From IMG/VR virus record IMGVR_UViG_3300037137_003697, positions 1 to 34,810 of that record: a stretch of 34,810 nucleotides of DNA; one strand, given 5' to 3'. The notes beneath the pieces are model-generated. The model searched no databases and was not told the DNA's origin. It was given only the letters and a program-made list of their open reading frames with translations. Made by a program: the position numbers and the translations under genes. Within the stretch, counting starts at the first letter, position 1; every line of letters begins with the position of its first letter. This document shows, piece by piece, positions 15,849 through 24,385 of this stretch. The DNA is from a virus.

Positions 15849-17165
15849 CTAGCGGGCGGCCAACGTGACGAAGGGGCTCAGCGACGTCGCCGAGGTCGCC
15901 TTGTAGGGGGTGATCTTGCTCGCGAGCTTCGGCTTGCCGCACACCGGCCAGGTCCACCGGAACGTCATCTCGTCGTAGATGAACCGGACGTGCATCGACG
16001 AGGCCTGGCCCGCCGGCTTGTCGATGAGGATGTACTCACCCATGTCGGCCAGCACGATGTCGCCCACGTCTCCGAGGCCGGAGGCCTGCTCGATCGGATT
16101 CACGGGCCGGCCGAACAGCGTCCCGAAGGGCGCCGCGCTCAGCCCGTTCGCCGGCATGTAGACCGGCACGCCGCCCACGCCGACCGTGATGGCCATCGTG
16201 TAGAGCTGGGGCAGCGTCTCCTGGTTGATGAACCACTCCGCCCCGCCCATGTTCTTGGCGAGCAGGCGCGAGTGCATCTTCATGACGTTCTCGGCGACGA
16301 TGGTGTCGGCCACCTGGGCCGGCACGGTCTCCGCGGCCACCGTCACGAGCGCCGGGCTGTTCAGGATGCCGAGGCAGCGCCCGGCTCCGTCGCCACGCAG
16401 GATCTCGTCGTCGAGCACGAACGAAAACTCCTCGGCGAAACCCTGCTCGATGATGCTCTGGAGCGAGGTGGCATCGCGGAGCGATCGCTCTGTCGCGTAG
16501 CACAGACCCTTCAGGTCTTCCAGGCGCAGCTCGAACCGGCCCAGCTTCGGCTTCGAGGCCGTCACGCTGTCGCCGTCGGCGGCGCGGTAGACCCGAATGC
16601 CGCCCCAGCGGGAGCCCGTCGCCCGGCTGGTCTCGTCCACCAGGGGCGCCTCGAGACCGTCGAACCCGTCCCCGATCGGGATGCGCATGCACCGCTGCGC
16701 GAGGACGCTAGCCTTGATGGCCCGCGCAATCAGGGCGTCGCTCCACTGCGTCCTCACGGCGTAGCCGCCCTCGGCGCCCACCGTCGTGTTCAGACCGGAG
16801 GCGGCCATGGGTCCGCTGGCCATGAGCCGCGGGTCGACCTGGTGGCCGGGCATGCTGGCGTACGCGACCGCCTGCAGGAACTCGCCGAAGGCGGCGAACT
16901 CGACCCGGGTATCCACGGGACGGGCCGGCGCCTGGCGCCCGGCGACGTCGAGCGGGGCCCCGAGTGCGGTCAGCTGCGCGCGCATGTCATCGACGGCCTG
17001 CAGGTCGTCGAGGCGAGTCTTCAGCTGCTTCGCCTCGTCCAGGTGCGCCTTGACCTGGGCCCGCTCTTCGGTAGTGGGTTCACGGTTGTCCTTCTCCGCC
17101 GTGGCGAGAATCGCCTTTGCCTGGGCGACGGCCTCGGCCTTCTGGGCCTCGAGCTTCTTCTTCAT
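15849..17165 (-). CDS. HK97-type major capsid protein
   Basis: 438 aa. Residues 1-70 are a charged coiled-coil delta/scaffold domain (MKKKLEAQKAEAVAQAKAIL, AQVKAHLDEAKQLKTRLDDL), expected to be cleaved by the S49-like prohead protease next door. The remainder carries HK97-fold signatures: LRDATSLQSIIEQGFAEEFSFVLDDEILRGDGAGRCLGILN, WFINQETLPQLYTM, GTLFGRPVNPIEQ and GDIVLADMGEYILIDK. About 330 residues remain after processing, normal for the family. It builds the icosahedral head. Confidence 0.95.
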   Translation of the reverse strand: MKKKLEAQKAEAVAQAKAILATAEKDNREPTTEERAQVKAHLDEAKQLKTRLDDLQAVDDMRAQLTALGAPLDVAGRQAPARPVDTRVEFAAFGEFLQAVAYASMPGHQVDPRLMASGPMAASGLNTTVGAEGGYAVRTQWSDALIARAIKASVLAQRCMRIPIGDGFDGLEAPLVDETSRATGSRWGGIRVYRAADGDSVTASKPKLGRFELRLEDLKGLCYATERSLRDATSLQSIIEQGFAEEFSFVLDDEILRGDGAGRCLGILNSPALVTVAAETVPAQVADTIVAENVMKMHSRLLAKNMGGAEWFINQETLPQLYTMAITVGVGGVPVYMPANGLSAAPFGTLFGRPVNPIEQASGLGDVGDIVLADMGEYILIDKPAGQASSMHVRFIYDEMTFRWTWPVCGKPKLASKITPYKATSATSLSPFVTLAAR

Positions 17166-17192
17166 GATCCATGTCTCCTATCGTGGGGACCG

Positions 17193-18170
17193 TTAGTCGA
17201 GATCCACCAAGTTCACGTCGACCTGGCCGCGCCAGAGACCAGGAGGCGGATCCTGGGTCGTGGCCCTTTCGGGCTCCTGGACCGTGTCCGCCGCCGTCGC
17301 GGCTGCCGGGCTCAAGAGGGCGCGCTGCGCCCGTCGGCTGGCGAGCCGGTTCACCGTGTTCGCCAGCGTGTCGATCCGATCGGCCATGCGCGCCGCAACG
17401 GCATCCTTCGCCGTGACGACGCGGCCTTCGCCGAAGCCCCCGCGCACATCGCCGACCGACACGCCGCGGCCGCGCGCCACCGCCTTGACGAAAAGGCCGT
17501 AGTACTGGTCGACGGTGTCCTGCATGGCCGCGCGCGCATCGTCCGTCAGCGGCCCGTAGGGGTTGCCTTCGGTCTTGTACTTGCCCGCACTGATGAGCGT
17601 GTGCTTCATCCCGGCGTCCGCGTAGGCCTTCGACAGGTCGCGGTGGGCGGCAAACACGCCGATGCTGCCGACCTGGCCGCCGGGCGTCACGACGAGCTCG
17701 CTCGCCTGCGCCGCGAGCCAGTAGGCAGCGCTTGCCGCCAGGCTGTCGGCGACAGCCACGATCGGCTTCTGGCTCCGGGCGTCGAAGATCTCGGCTCCGA
17801 GTTCGTCAATGCCGAAGACGCTGCCGCCCGGCGAATCCACCGCCAGCACAATGGCTTCGACAGCCGGGTCGGCGACGGCCTCGCGGAACGCGCGACCGAA
17901 GGCCTCAGTGGAGGTGCCCCCGCTCACGTCGGTCATCATGTTCATGCGCTGGCTGATGACCCCGAAGAGCGGCAGGATGGCCACGACCCCGGCGCGTTCG
18001 GCCGCGGGCTTGGCGGCCGCGCCGATGCGGGCCTGGATTTCCTCGGGCGTGAAGCGCTCGCCGGCGGCGTGGAGGGAGACCACGTCCAGGATGGCCTCGA
18101 GCGTGGCCGGGAGAATCGCCCAGGGACGCTCTTGGACCAGGCGGACAACGTGCGGGATGCGCTGGCTCAT
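17193..18170 (-). CDS. S49-family prohead protease (SppA-like)
   Basis: 325 aa from ATG 18170, which overlaps the portal stop (ATGA); a longer reading in the same frame lies inside the portal gene. Peptidase S49 features in order: AIVLAVDSPGGSVFGIDELG at about 106-125, the serine motif ADSLAASAAYW with probable nucleophile S147, the VGSIGVFAAH strand, and SAGKYKTEG with the probable catalytic lysine at 197 or 199. Phage versions mature the capsid by removing the N-terminal coil of the major capsid protein. The C-terminus is Ala/Pro/Thr-rich and possibly disordered. Confidence 0.9.
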   Translation of the reverse strand: MSQRIPHVVRLVQERPWAILPATLEAILDVVSLHAAGERFTPEEIQARIGAAAKPAAERAGVVAILPLFGVISQRMNMMTDVSGGTSTEAFGRAFREAVADPAVEAIVLAVDSPGGSVFGIDELGAEIFDARSQKPIVAVADSLAASAAYWLAAQASELVVTPGGQVGSIGVFAAHRDLSKAYADAGMKHTLISAGKYKTEGNPYGPLTDDARAAMQDTVDQYYGLFVKAVARGRGVSVGDVRGGFGEGRVVTAKDAVAARMADRIDTLANTVNRLASRRAQRALLSPAAATAADTVQEPERATTQDPPPGLWRGQVDVNLVDLD

Positions 18171-19666
18171 GATGTTCTCTCCTCCGGGGCGGCGAGGCGC
18201 TCGACGATCGCCGCCGCGCGCGCCGACACCCAGGGGTCTTCTCCCGCCTCGAGGAGCGCCGCCGTCTCCGCGTTGATCTGGACCGCCGATTCCGCGGAGA
18301 GGCCGAACGGCGCCAGGTCGGCGGCGAGTTCGCGATCCCACCTAGCCCGCGCGCCATCGAAGGCCTCGATCGGCGACTCCGCCTTCACCGTGCGCGCGGA
18401 CTGCCGGGCAAAGTGGCGGTGCACGACAGCAGCAAGTGCCGAGTGGTCCGCGGCGAACCGGCCGCCGGAGGTGCTCCCCGTCGCCTGGTTGAGATTGCGG
18501 GCGATGCGGTCGCTCTCGGGATCCGGATCGCGGGGCAGATTCAGGCGTGCGCGCCCTTCGTTCGGCGACATGTACGGCCGGCCGATCGCCTTGCTCAGCG
18601 ACTCCGACTGCTCCTCGAAGGAGCCCTTCAGCTTCTCCGCGATGTTGAACTCGAGGTAGACGCCCTCGACGTCGTCGAACTCCGGCAGCAGCTGCAGCTC
18701 GAGTTCCTCCTCGATCATCACGGTCCACGGCGCCAGACAGTCCTGGTAGAGGTTCTTGTGCTGCTCGCGGATGTTGCTGAACGTCGCGTGATCGAGGATG
18801 CCGACCATCGGAAGCGGGATGTGGTACGCCGCCGCACAGATTTCTCGTCCGAGCTTCACGCCCTCGAGGTACTGGGAATCCTTCGCGTTGAAGCCGATCA
18901 CCTTCGGCTCCATGCCGTCCTCGAGCACGGGGGCCTTGCCCGCCTTGACGCCGGCGCCGGCGAACTCCTGCCACTCATCCCGGAACTGCTTGCGCTGGTC
19001 CGCCTTCCACGGCGGCGCGGCGGCCGGCCGCGTCAACACGATTTCCGTGCGCGCGGCGTTGCCCCAGAACTGCTCGCGGTACTCGGCGGCGGCATGCGCT
19101 TCGGCCAGGATGCGCCGGAGCGTCTCCATCGGCGAGAGGCCGAAGAGCGGGGACGCCGGGTTGAACCCGCGGAAGTGGACGATCTCACTCGGCGCAAAGT
19201 CAGTCGGCGCGGCCTGGGTCGGCGACCAGCGGTACTGCGTCGGAATCAACCCGCCCTTGACGGTGACCTGTTCCGGCGGCAGCCGCACCAGGCCGAGCCG
19301 GCCCGGGGTCCGCACCTTCAGCCAATAGGCGTTAAAGTGGATCCCGAGGTCGGCCACGAGCGCTTCGATCAGCCGGTAGCGCGTCGTCGCGGGATTCGGC
19401 CGGCCGAGCGTCTGCACCAGCGAATGGCCTGTCAACCGCTCCCGGTCTGTCCCGGAGAGGCGCCGGAACGCGTGGAGCCCGATCTGCGCCAGGTTGCGGC
19501 TCAAGAAGTCCACGACGATGCGGACGTTCGGCTGGGTGCGGTAGATCGTCAGGTAGTCATGCCAGTAGCCGGCATACAGGCGCAGACCGCGCTCCTGGCC
19601 TTCCCACCAGACGGGGCGGAGCCCCTGGAGCGTTGCGAGTGCGCCGTAACTGGATACGACAGCCAT
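18167..19666 (-). CDS. HK97-family portal protein
   Basis: 499 aa. The N-terminus has SYGALATLQGLRPVW, then YLTIYRTQPNVRIVVDFLSRNLAQIGLHAFRR. Core portal motifs follow: GRLGLVRLPPEQVTV, APSEIVHFRGFNPASPLFGLSPME, LREILAEAHAAAEY-like helix, and EICAAAYHIPLPMVGILDHATFSNIREQHKNLYQDCLAPW. It forms the dodecameric DNA gate at one capsid vertex and binds terminase. The family usually spans 400-500 residues. The gene is coupled to the protease by a 4-base overlap. Confidence 0.93.
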   Translation of the reverse strand: MAVVSSYGALATLQGLRPVWWEGQERGLRLYAGYWHDYLTIYRTQPNVRIVVDFLSRNLAQIGLHAFRRLSGTDRERLTGHSLVQTLGRPNPATTRYRLIEALVADLGIHFNAYWLKVRTPGRLGLVRLPPEQVTVKGGLIPTQYRWSPTQAAPTDFAPSEIVHFRGFNPASPLFGLSPMETLRRILAEAHAAAEYREQFWGNAARTEIVLTRPAAAPPWKADQRKQFRDEWQEFAGAGVKAGKAPVLEDGMEPKVIGFNAKDSQYLEGVKLGREICAAAYHIPLPMVGILDHATFSNIREQHKNLYQDCLAPWTVMIEEELELQLLPEFDDVEGVYLEFNIAEKLKGSFEEQSESLSKAIGRPYMSPNEGRARLNLPRDPDPESDRIARNLNQATGSTSGGRFAADHSALAAVVHRHFARQSARTVKAESPIEAFDGARARWDRELAADLAPFGLSAESAVQINAETAALLEAGEDPWVSARAAAIVERLAAPEERTS

Positions 19667-19672
19667 GAGTGG

Positions 19673-20014
19673 CTACACCGGCACGATCTGAGTGAATGAG
19701 ATGCGGTCCCGATGGACCACGACCTCGCCGTCCGCCGCGACGGCGGGCCGCTCCCCCTGCAGGACCTGGACGTCGCGCAGCACGAGCCAGGGCCCGCGCT
19801 GCGCCCACAGAACGCCCTTCAGCGTGGTCTCATCGCGATCCTCCAGGTTGACGATGATTCGGCATCGGAGGTGAGGCGGGCGCCGCTGCCACAGGCAGAA
19901 GCCAATCGCGATCACCGCCACAACGAAGCCCAGAAGCATCAGCGCGAACGTCACGCTGGCCAGTGAAGCAGCTTGGCAAGAGAAAAAGAAGAGGGTTGTT
20001 GTAGCAGACGACAC
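19673..20014 (-). CDS. Small membrane-anchored protein between terminase and portal genes
   Basis: 113 aa if the GTG at 20014 is used; 88 aa from the in-frame ATG at 19939. Residues about 16-42 of the longer form are one membrane helix (ASLASVTFALMLLGFVVAVIAIGFCLW), then a basic stretch. The conserved-looking C-terminal domain is GVLWAQRGPWLVLRDVQVLQGERPAVAADGEVVVHRDRISFTQIVPV. Proteins with this C-terminal pattern (RGPWLxL...DGExxxxRxxIxFxQ) are common just before portal genes in actino- and proteobacterial phages, role unknown. The long-form start lies inside the tandem repeat at 20011-20040, so the shorter start may be the real one. Confidence 0.65.
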   Translation of the reverse strand: MSSATTTLFFFSCQAASLASVTFALMLLGFVVAVIAIGFCLWQRRPPHLRCRIIVNLEDRDETTLKGVLWAQRGPWLVLRDVQVLQGERPAVAADGEVVVHRDRISFTQIVPV

Positions 20015-20040
20015 TAACCGACACTAACCGACACTAACCG
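20011..20040. repeat. Three tandem 10-bp repeats, ACACTAACCG
   Basis: Three identical head-to-tail copies, with a partial fourth (ACG...) before. They span the stop codon of the upstream HTH gene (TAG at 20036-20034) and the possible GTG start of the next gene. Confidence 0.85.
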
Positions 20041-20276
20041 GTAGTATTTATCCGACGAGCAGTGCGCGGATCCGGGGTCGACGCGTCATCGTCGACGCGG
20101 CCGAACGCCCTGGCGTCTTCGGTGAGGATGCGATACGACCTCCCGATCTTCACGGCTGGCAGAGCCCCCTTCGAGATCAGGTGGTACACGATGCGGCACT
20201 TCACGCCCCAGTAGTCGGCGAACTGCTCCACCGTGATCGTCGCGGCGGGGTGCGTCGGCAGATAGATTTGCGTCAT
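20034..20276 (-). CDS. Excisionase/MerR-like helix-turn-helix protein
   Basis: 80 aa, ATG 20276. Residues 13-60 form an HTH_17-type winged helix (TITVEQFADYWGVKCRIVYHLISKGALPAVKIGRSYRILTEDA), in which the VYHLISKGxLPAxKIGRxYRI signature binds DNA. A polar tail follows. It sits between the large terminase and the portal region, an unusual place for an excisionase, so it may regulate late genes or aid packaging. A GCAGACGTCTGC palindrome lies 24 bases upstream of its start. Confidence 0.8.
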   Translation of the reverse strand: MTQIYLPTHPAATITVEQFADYWGVKCRIVYHLISKGALPAVKIGRSYRILTEDARAFGRVDDDASTPDPRTARRINTTG

Positions 20277-20299
20277 CGCGCGGCGTCCTCTGGAAACGA

Positions 20300-20315
20300 G
20301 TGCAGACGTCTGCAC
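20300..20315. repeat. GCAGACGTCTGC palindrome, copy 4
   Basis: A 16-bp perfect palindrome, two bases after the large-terminase stop codon and 24 bases before the HTH gene. Confidence 0.85.
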
Positions 20316-20317
20316 GC

Positions 20318-22375
20318 TCACACCACCATCAGCCCGTGGCCATCGGCGTAGGCGGACGTGCCAGCGTCGGTTTGTAGCGTCGCGCGTTGCAGGGCCATGA
20401 CCAGCGCGACGATGCCGTCCACCTTCTCCTTCGACCGTTCCTTGTCGATGCGCAGGTCCCGCTCCCGGCCAACCCGGGTCACGACATTGTCCGCCATCCA
20501 TCCGAGGATGAGGTTGCCGCCGTGGCAGAGGCGGCCCGAGGCGACCAGGCCGCTGAGCGTGCGAATGCCCTGGTTGAGCGCGAAGCCTTGCGGCTGGTCG
20601 ATCGCCTGGATGCCGGCCCCGCGAAGGCCGAGCGCCATCTGTTCGGCAAACTTCTTGTCATAGGCCAGGTCGCGCACGCCGGAGGCCAGACAATCCTCGA
20701 GGACGGCGTCCTCGACGACGTCGTAATCGGTCGTGTTGCCGTCCGTCACCTCGAGCAGGCCGGCGCGCTGCCACTGGTCGTATGGACGGTCCTTGAACCG
20801 CCTCAGCGCACTCTCCGGGAGCCAGAACCGCATGCGCACAGCGACGCGACCGTCATCCAGCATCCACACGCGCGCGAACGCCGAGAAGTCATCCGTCTGC
20901 CCAAGATCCAGACCCGCGTAGCACGGGAGCCCCTCGAGTTCGTCGGCCGGCACGAAGTCGTTGCACGCGTCCCATTGCACAGGCTGAAGAAACCGCGTGG
21001 TCGCCTGCGTCCACTGGCAGAAGTTCAGACGCAGCACCGTGTTCATCTCTGCCGGAATAGCGTTCGCCTGCTGGACCTGCTCGTGCAAGTACTCGCCGGT
21101 CGGCAGCAACGGCAGCCCTGGATTCGCTTTCAGCCAGCATCCATGATCCGCCAGGGGCTCATCCCCCTTGTCGAGGCCGCACACGTAGGCGAACAGGCGA
21201 TCGTCCGCGGCGATCTGCTCGAGCACGCGGCGAGCGTGCTCGTGGTGCTGCCAGCACACCGACGTGCGATCGGTGCCACTGTTCGTCGTCTCGAGGAAGA
21301 GCGGCTGGCGGCGGCGCTTGGCACCCGCGCGGATCTTGTTGACGACGTTCGCGGTCGGGTGTTCCTGGACCTCGTCCATGAGGCCCATGTGCGGACGCTT
21401 GCCATCCAATCCGCGGTGTTCGGAGCTCACAATGCGGAACCACGACGAGCCGAAGGTCAGGCCGGTCGCCGCGTGCTGCACCACGCGGGCGAGCTCCGGG
21501 CTGGCATCCACCATCCCGGCGGCGTCATCCCACAGGATGTGCGCCTGGTCTCGTGTGGTGGCGGCCGCGCAGATTTCCGCTTTGCGTTCGCCGTCGAGCG
21601 TGAGGCCGTAGAGACCGACGCCGGCCGAGAGCGGCGTCTTGCCGCTGCCTTTGCCAATCTCGAGAAACGCATAGCGGAACCGCCGGAACCCGTTCGCGCG
21701 CCGCCATCCGAACAGGCTGCCGACGATAAACGCCTGGAACGGCAGCAGGTAGAACGGCTGCGCCTCGCTGCCAGCCTCCGCTTGGCGCCGGTGGCAGGTG
21801 CACTCGAGCAGTTCGTCATCAACGTCCGGGTCCCACTCCGCGTCGATCGACAGCGGGCACCCGGGCTCGTGCTCACGGTCGGAGTCCGGCAGTTTGACCA
21901 CCGCTTCGAAGAATGTGAACGCGTGGTCTGCCGCGGCCGGCGAGAACCAGATTCCATCTGGATGGGCGCCGGCCTCCGCGCCGCGCTCGAGGTCGCGCAG
22001 ATGGCGATCGCAGGCAAGCCGCACGAGCGGGCCCGCGAGTGTCCTCTTGGCGATGACGTCTTCGGCGTAGGCGGTTGCGCGGTCGACGAGCGGCACCGGC
22101 GCCAGCGCCGACAGCGTCGCATGGCGGGCGCGCACGCCGGCCGCCAGCGGCTCGTCGAACAGCCTGGCGACCCAGGCCAGCTCGCCGGCGCCGCGCGCCT
22201 GCGATGCGCGCCAGAGCTGCTCGAGCGCCTGGCCTCCCCGCAGGTAGTCGCCCGTCAGCTGCAACCCGTCGAGGACGTGGCCCGGAACATAGTGGCCGGT
22301 CGACAGAAACGGCGCATGCCAGTCCTCGGCCCTGGCGCGCCGCGTCTTCGTTCGGAATCGTCGGTTCGTGGGCAT
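20318..22375 (-). CDS. terL: Terminase large subunit
   Basis: 685 aa. ATPase half: Q-like FYLLPFQAFIVGSLFGW, Walker A GKGSGKTP at 241-248, Walker B MGLMDEVQEH with D334-E335, coupling LETTNSG at about 361. Nuclease half: YAGLDLGQTDDFSAF with D490, RDLAYDKKFAEQM with D573, and KVDGIVALVMAL with D653. This is the Terminase_1 (HK97/phage lambda-type fold) layout. The ATPase half is preceded by about 200 residues including an inserted CxC-His segment (ECTCHRR). The start codon lies inside the 8-bp target duplication of a MITE-like insertion, so its original leader has been replaced by element sequence (AAGAG about 8 bases upstream). Confidence 0.95.
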   Translation of the reverse strand: MPTNRRFRTKTRRARAEDWHAPFLSTGHYVPGHVLDGLQLTGDYLRGGQALEQLWRASQARGAGELAWVARLFDEPLAAGVRARHATLSALAPVPLVDRATAYAEDVIAKRTLAGPLVRLACDRHLRDLERGAEAGAHPDGIWFSPAAADHAFTFFEAVVKLPDSDREHEPGCPLSIDAEWDPDVDDELLECTCHRRQAEAGSEAQPFYLLPFQAFIVGSLFGWRRANGFRRFRYAFLEIGKGSGKTPLSAGVGLYGLTLDGERKAEICAAATTRDQAHILWDDAAGMVDASPELARVVQHAATGLTFGSSWFRIVSSEHRGLDGKRPHMGLMDEVQEHPTANVVNKIRAGAKRRRQPLFLETTNSGTDRTSVCWQHHEHARRVLEQIAADDRLFAYVCGLDKGDEPLADHGCWLKANPGLPLLPTGEYLHEQVQQANAIPAEMNTVLRLNFCQWTQATTRFLQPVQWDACNDFVPADELEGLPCYAGLDLGQTDDFSAFARVWMLDDGRVAVRMRFWLPESALRRFKDRPYDQWQRAGLLEVTDGNTTDYDVVEDAVLEDCLASGVRDLAYDKKFAEQMALGLRGAGIQAIDQPQGFALNQGIRTLSGLVASGRLCHGGNLILGWMADNVVTRVGRERDLRIDKERSKEKVDGIVALVMALQRATLQTDAGTSAYADGHGLMVV

Positions 22376-22379
22376 CGGT

Positions 22380-22712
22380 GGCTCTTCAGCAGAATCTGTG
22401 GGTCAGAACAGGCGCTCCGACGTGCCTTGATCCCTTGGATTGGGCCGAAATCCTGGACTTGTGACCCTGGGCGGGAGGCGCGGTTCCGATATTCGCTTTC
22501 GGGGGCGGACCCCGGTCGGGCTCAGGACCGGCCTGGGGAAGCTGCCGGACCTGTGGACGCAGAGAGCGCGCCCACAAGGTCCTTGGAAAACCGCACAGAA
22601 CGCGGTTTTCGCACAGCTACCCCAGGCTCTTTCGCATTTCACAAGGAACCAAGACCCGCCCGCGCCGCCCGGCGGAACAGCCTTTCCTACCCACAGATTC
22701 TGCGGAGGAGGC
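22380..22712. mobile_element. MITE-like insertion with inverted ends and 8-bp target duplication
   Basis: About 333 bp filling the whole terL-terS junction. The ends carry 15-bp perfect inverted repeats (22389-22403 and 22689-22703, GCAGAATCTGTGGGT), extendable to 24 bp with a few mismatches. They are flanked by a perfect 8-bp direct repeat GCATCGGT at 22372-22379 and 22713-22720. Removing the element and one copy of the repeat restores a stop-TAA, CCG, start-ATG junction between small and large terminase. It holds no convincing gene. It contains a 9-bp hairpin (22584-22608). A transposase in the host presumably moved it. Confidence 0.8.
22584..22608 (-). terminator. Hairpin inside the MITE-like element, possible terminator
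   Basis: A perfect 9-bp stem, GAAAACCGC with GCGGTTTTC, and a 7-base loop. The stem itself ends in TTTT on both strands, so it may act as a weak bidirectional terminator between the terminase genes. Confidence 0.4.
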
Positions 22713-22719
22713 GCATCGG

Positions 22720-23370
22720 TTAGGTCCCGGGCGGCCGGCCGGCCTTGTCTCGCAGCGGTTCCCAGTCCAGGTGCAGCGCCTTCAAAGCGTCGAGATACTG
22801 CCGATGGGCGGTCTTCGCGATCGCGATCGCCGGGTGCTGTTTCTGCCGGCCCTTCTCGCGAATGACCTGTCCCTCGGTGTCGACGATCGCTGACGCACGG
22901 AGATAGCCGTCGAACCACTTCACCGCGGTGTTCAGGAGCGAGAGCGCCGCCGGGTCTCCGTCGATGTCGGAGTACTCGGCCAGGATCTGCTTGCGGAGCT
23001 TTCCGGCCTCGGTTGAGAGCTGACGGCGCCTGGGCCGTTTCGGCTGGCCATCCCGCAGCCGCATCCGCTCGCGAGCGAGTCGAGCGACCTCAGTGGTCGC
23101 CCGGTCCCGCTCCTCGAGCGTCTCAGCGCTGCGCGACGTGTCCGCGAGGGTCTGCATGCGCTCGGCGAGCTCGAGCAGCTCCGCGCGACCCCGGTCCCTG
23201 ACACGGTCGGCGACCCGCTCCTGGTGCACGGGCACCTCCTCGCGACACCGGACGTCCATGCAGGACTCACCGGCGACCGCGTGGCAGTGCGGGCAATCAA
23301 CCGTGAGTGGGTCCGTCTCCCCAGCCGTCATCGTCAATCCGTTGTCCGTTCCCGATCCTTCATTTCTCAC
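22720..23370 (-). CDS. terS: Terminase small subunit with N-terminal zinc ribbon
   Basis: 216 aa, ATG overlapping the stop of the previous gene. Residues 23-55 carry a CPHC-x8-C-x4-C...H pattern (VDCPHCHAVAGESCMDVRC...VPVHQER), a small zinc ribbon. Residues 57-110 are a charged coiled coil. Residues about 115-205 match P27-type small terminases (RKQILAEYSDIDGDPAALSLLNTAVKWFDGYLRASAIVDTEG, KQHPAIAIAKTAHRQYLDALKALHLDWEP). P27 proteins bind packaging sites; the extra zinc ribbon may add DNA contacts. It is followed by the MITE-like insertion rather than directly by the large subunit. Confidence 0.85.
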   Translation of the reverse strand: MRNEGSGTDNGLTMTAGETDPLTVDCPHCHAVAGESCMDVRCREEVPVHQERVADRVRDRGRAELLELAERMQTLADTSRSAETLEERDRATTEVARLARERMRLRDGQPKRPRRRQLSTEAGKLRKQILAEYSDIDGDPAALSLLNTAVKWFDGYLRASAIVDTEGQVIREKGRQKQHPAIAIAKTAHRQYLDALKALHLDWEPLRDKAGRPPGT

Positions 23371-23774
23371 GCATCGTCGGCCAGCGCGGTCTCCGAGCCG
23401 TCAGCCGCCAGCGATTTCGACCGCCCCTCCCCCGCCGCCGCCGCCCGATCTCGCTCCTCGGCCAAGGTGTTGACACAGACCGCCACGCAGCGCAACTCGC
23501 CCACCACCGTCCGCAGTTCTGCCACCAGGGCCCGCGGCCGTTCCGCGCCTGGGTACTCTGGGACCGCCGCGGCCTCGTTCCGCCGTGCGTAGCCGTCCTT
23601 CTGGCCACCATGGAACTCATGATAGAACTCCAGGTCGTGCAAGACCCTCCCGGCCCGCTCCAACAGCTGCGCCATCTCGCGCGCCTCTGACATCAACGCG
23701 GCCCGGCGCTTCTTCAGCTCGGAGTAGCGGTTCACCATCCGCCCGATCGCAGCGTCCTGATCACGCTCGCCCAC
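23367..23774 (-). CDS. Coiled-coil protein of unknown function
   Basis: 135 aa from GTG 23774, chosen because GGGGAGG sits eight bases upstream; the frame runs further up but into the HNH gene. Residues 5-60 are heptad-like (GRMVNRYSELKKRRAALMSEAREMAQLLERAGRVLHDLEFYHEF), and a second helix (ALVAELRTVVGELRCVAVCVNTLAEE) follows. Coupled to the small terminase by a 4-base overlap. No catalytic motif seen. Confidence 0.7.
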   Translation of the reverse strand: MGERDQDAAIGRMVNRYSELKKRRAALMSEAREMAQLLERAGRVLHDLEFYHEFHGGQKDGYARRNEAAAVPEYPGAERPRALVAELRTVVGELRCVAVCVNTLAEERDRAAAAGEGRSKSLAADGSETALADDA

Positions 23775-23809
23775 GAAGCAGCCTCCCCGAGCCGAGCATG
23801 TTATTCGGC

Positions 23810-24151
23810 TCATCGTCCGAACCCGCCTTCCTCGTTCGCACACTTCCGGCTGTTGCACGGGACACAACTCGGAATCCAGTTGCTCCGGTCCCAGAACCAC
23901 GCTCGGTCTCCGTGATGCGGAATCCGGTGATCGACCGCATTCGACCTCCGGCCGCAGTAGACGCAGACTTCGTGGCCGGGCTCCTGCAGCCAGGCCTTCG
24001 ACTCGCGGCGCCACTCAGCGTCATACAGCCGCACGGCTGCCGAACCCCGCGCCTGCTCCACCGCTTGGGCGTGACGCCGGCAGCGGCCGCGGTAGACCGC
24101 GTATGCCGGGCAGCCACGGGCGACGCACGGCGAAGGCGGCTTCATCGGCAT
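23810..24151 (-). CDS. HNH endonuclease
   Basis: 113 aa. The N-terminus has a Cys/His cluster (CVARGCPAYAVYRGRCRRHAQ), and the C-terminal half is the HNH fold: CVYCGRRSNAVDHRIPHHGD...WIPSCVPCNSRK. Here CVYC and CVPC bind structural zinc, the DHRIP histidine is the first catalytic residue, and the N of CNSRK completes the motif. HNH proteins placed next to terminases are required for cos cleavage in many HK97-like phages. The position just upstream of the small terminase fits that role. The end reads ANEEGGFGR. Confidence 0.9.
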   Translation of the reverse strand: MPMKPPSPCVARGCPAYAVYRGRCRRHAQAVEQARGSAAVRLYDAEWRRESKAWLQEPGHEVCVYCGRRSNAVDHRIPHHGDRAWFWDRSNWIPSCVPCNSRKCANEEGGFGR

Positions 24152-24154
24152 CGG

Positions 24155-24385
24155 CTACCGGCCTTGCCTCCACTTCGCCGCGTCCGGGCACGTCGCCCAA
24201 TGGCTGCGGTCGAGGTCCACCCGCTGCACGGCCTGGCCGCCAACGCTCGCCTCGCCGATGACGACCACCTGGTCGAACGGCATGCGCTTGCCGCTGGCGT
24301 AGACCTCGGCCCACTCCACGCGTGCGCCGCAGGAGCGGCAGATAGCACGGTTGCGACTGGCGGCGATGATGTCCACGGTCTTCAC
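24155..24385 (-). CDS. Small zinc-ribbon protein
   Basis: 76 aa, GTG start. It contains CRSCGARVEWAEVYASGKRMPFDQ and a later HWATCPDAAKWR, so it has one CxxC pair plus a His/Cys pair (C16, C19, H62, C65), a likely zinc site. Similar phage-encoded proteins with CxxCGAxIxWAxTxxGKxMPxD recur in mycobacterial and proteobacterial phages near replication genes. Function unknown. It lies directly upstream of the HNH gene. Confidence 0.8.
   Translation of the reverse strand: MKTVDIIAASRNRAICRSCGARVEWAEVYASGKRMPFDQVVVIGEASVGGQAVQRVDLDRSHWATCPDAAKWRQGR

Noticed and set aside
14853-18659. A 1268-codon plus-strand frame opposite the capsid/protease genes
   Set aside because: Arg/His/Gly/Pro-rich with no recognisable domains, opposite clearly real capsid, protease and portal genes.
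22440-22865. A plus-strand frame inside the terminase gap
   Set aside because: Composition follows the GC-rich repeat element; no domain or ribosome site.
22403-22918. A 171-codon minus-strand frame spanning the terminase gap
   Set aside because: Crosses the inverted-repeat element and overlaps the small terminase; no ribosome site or family.
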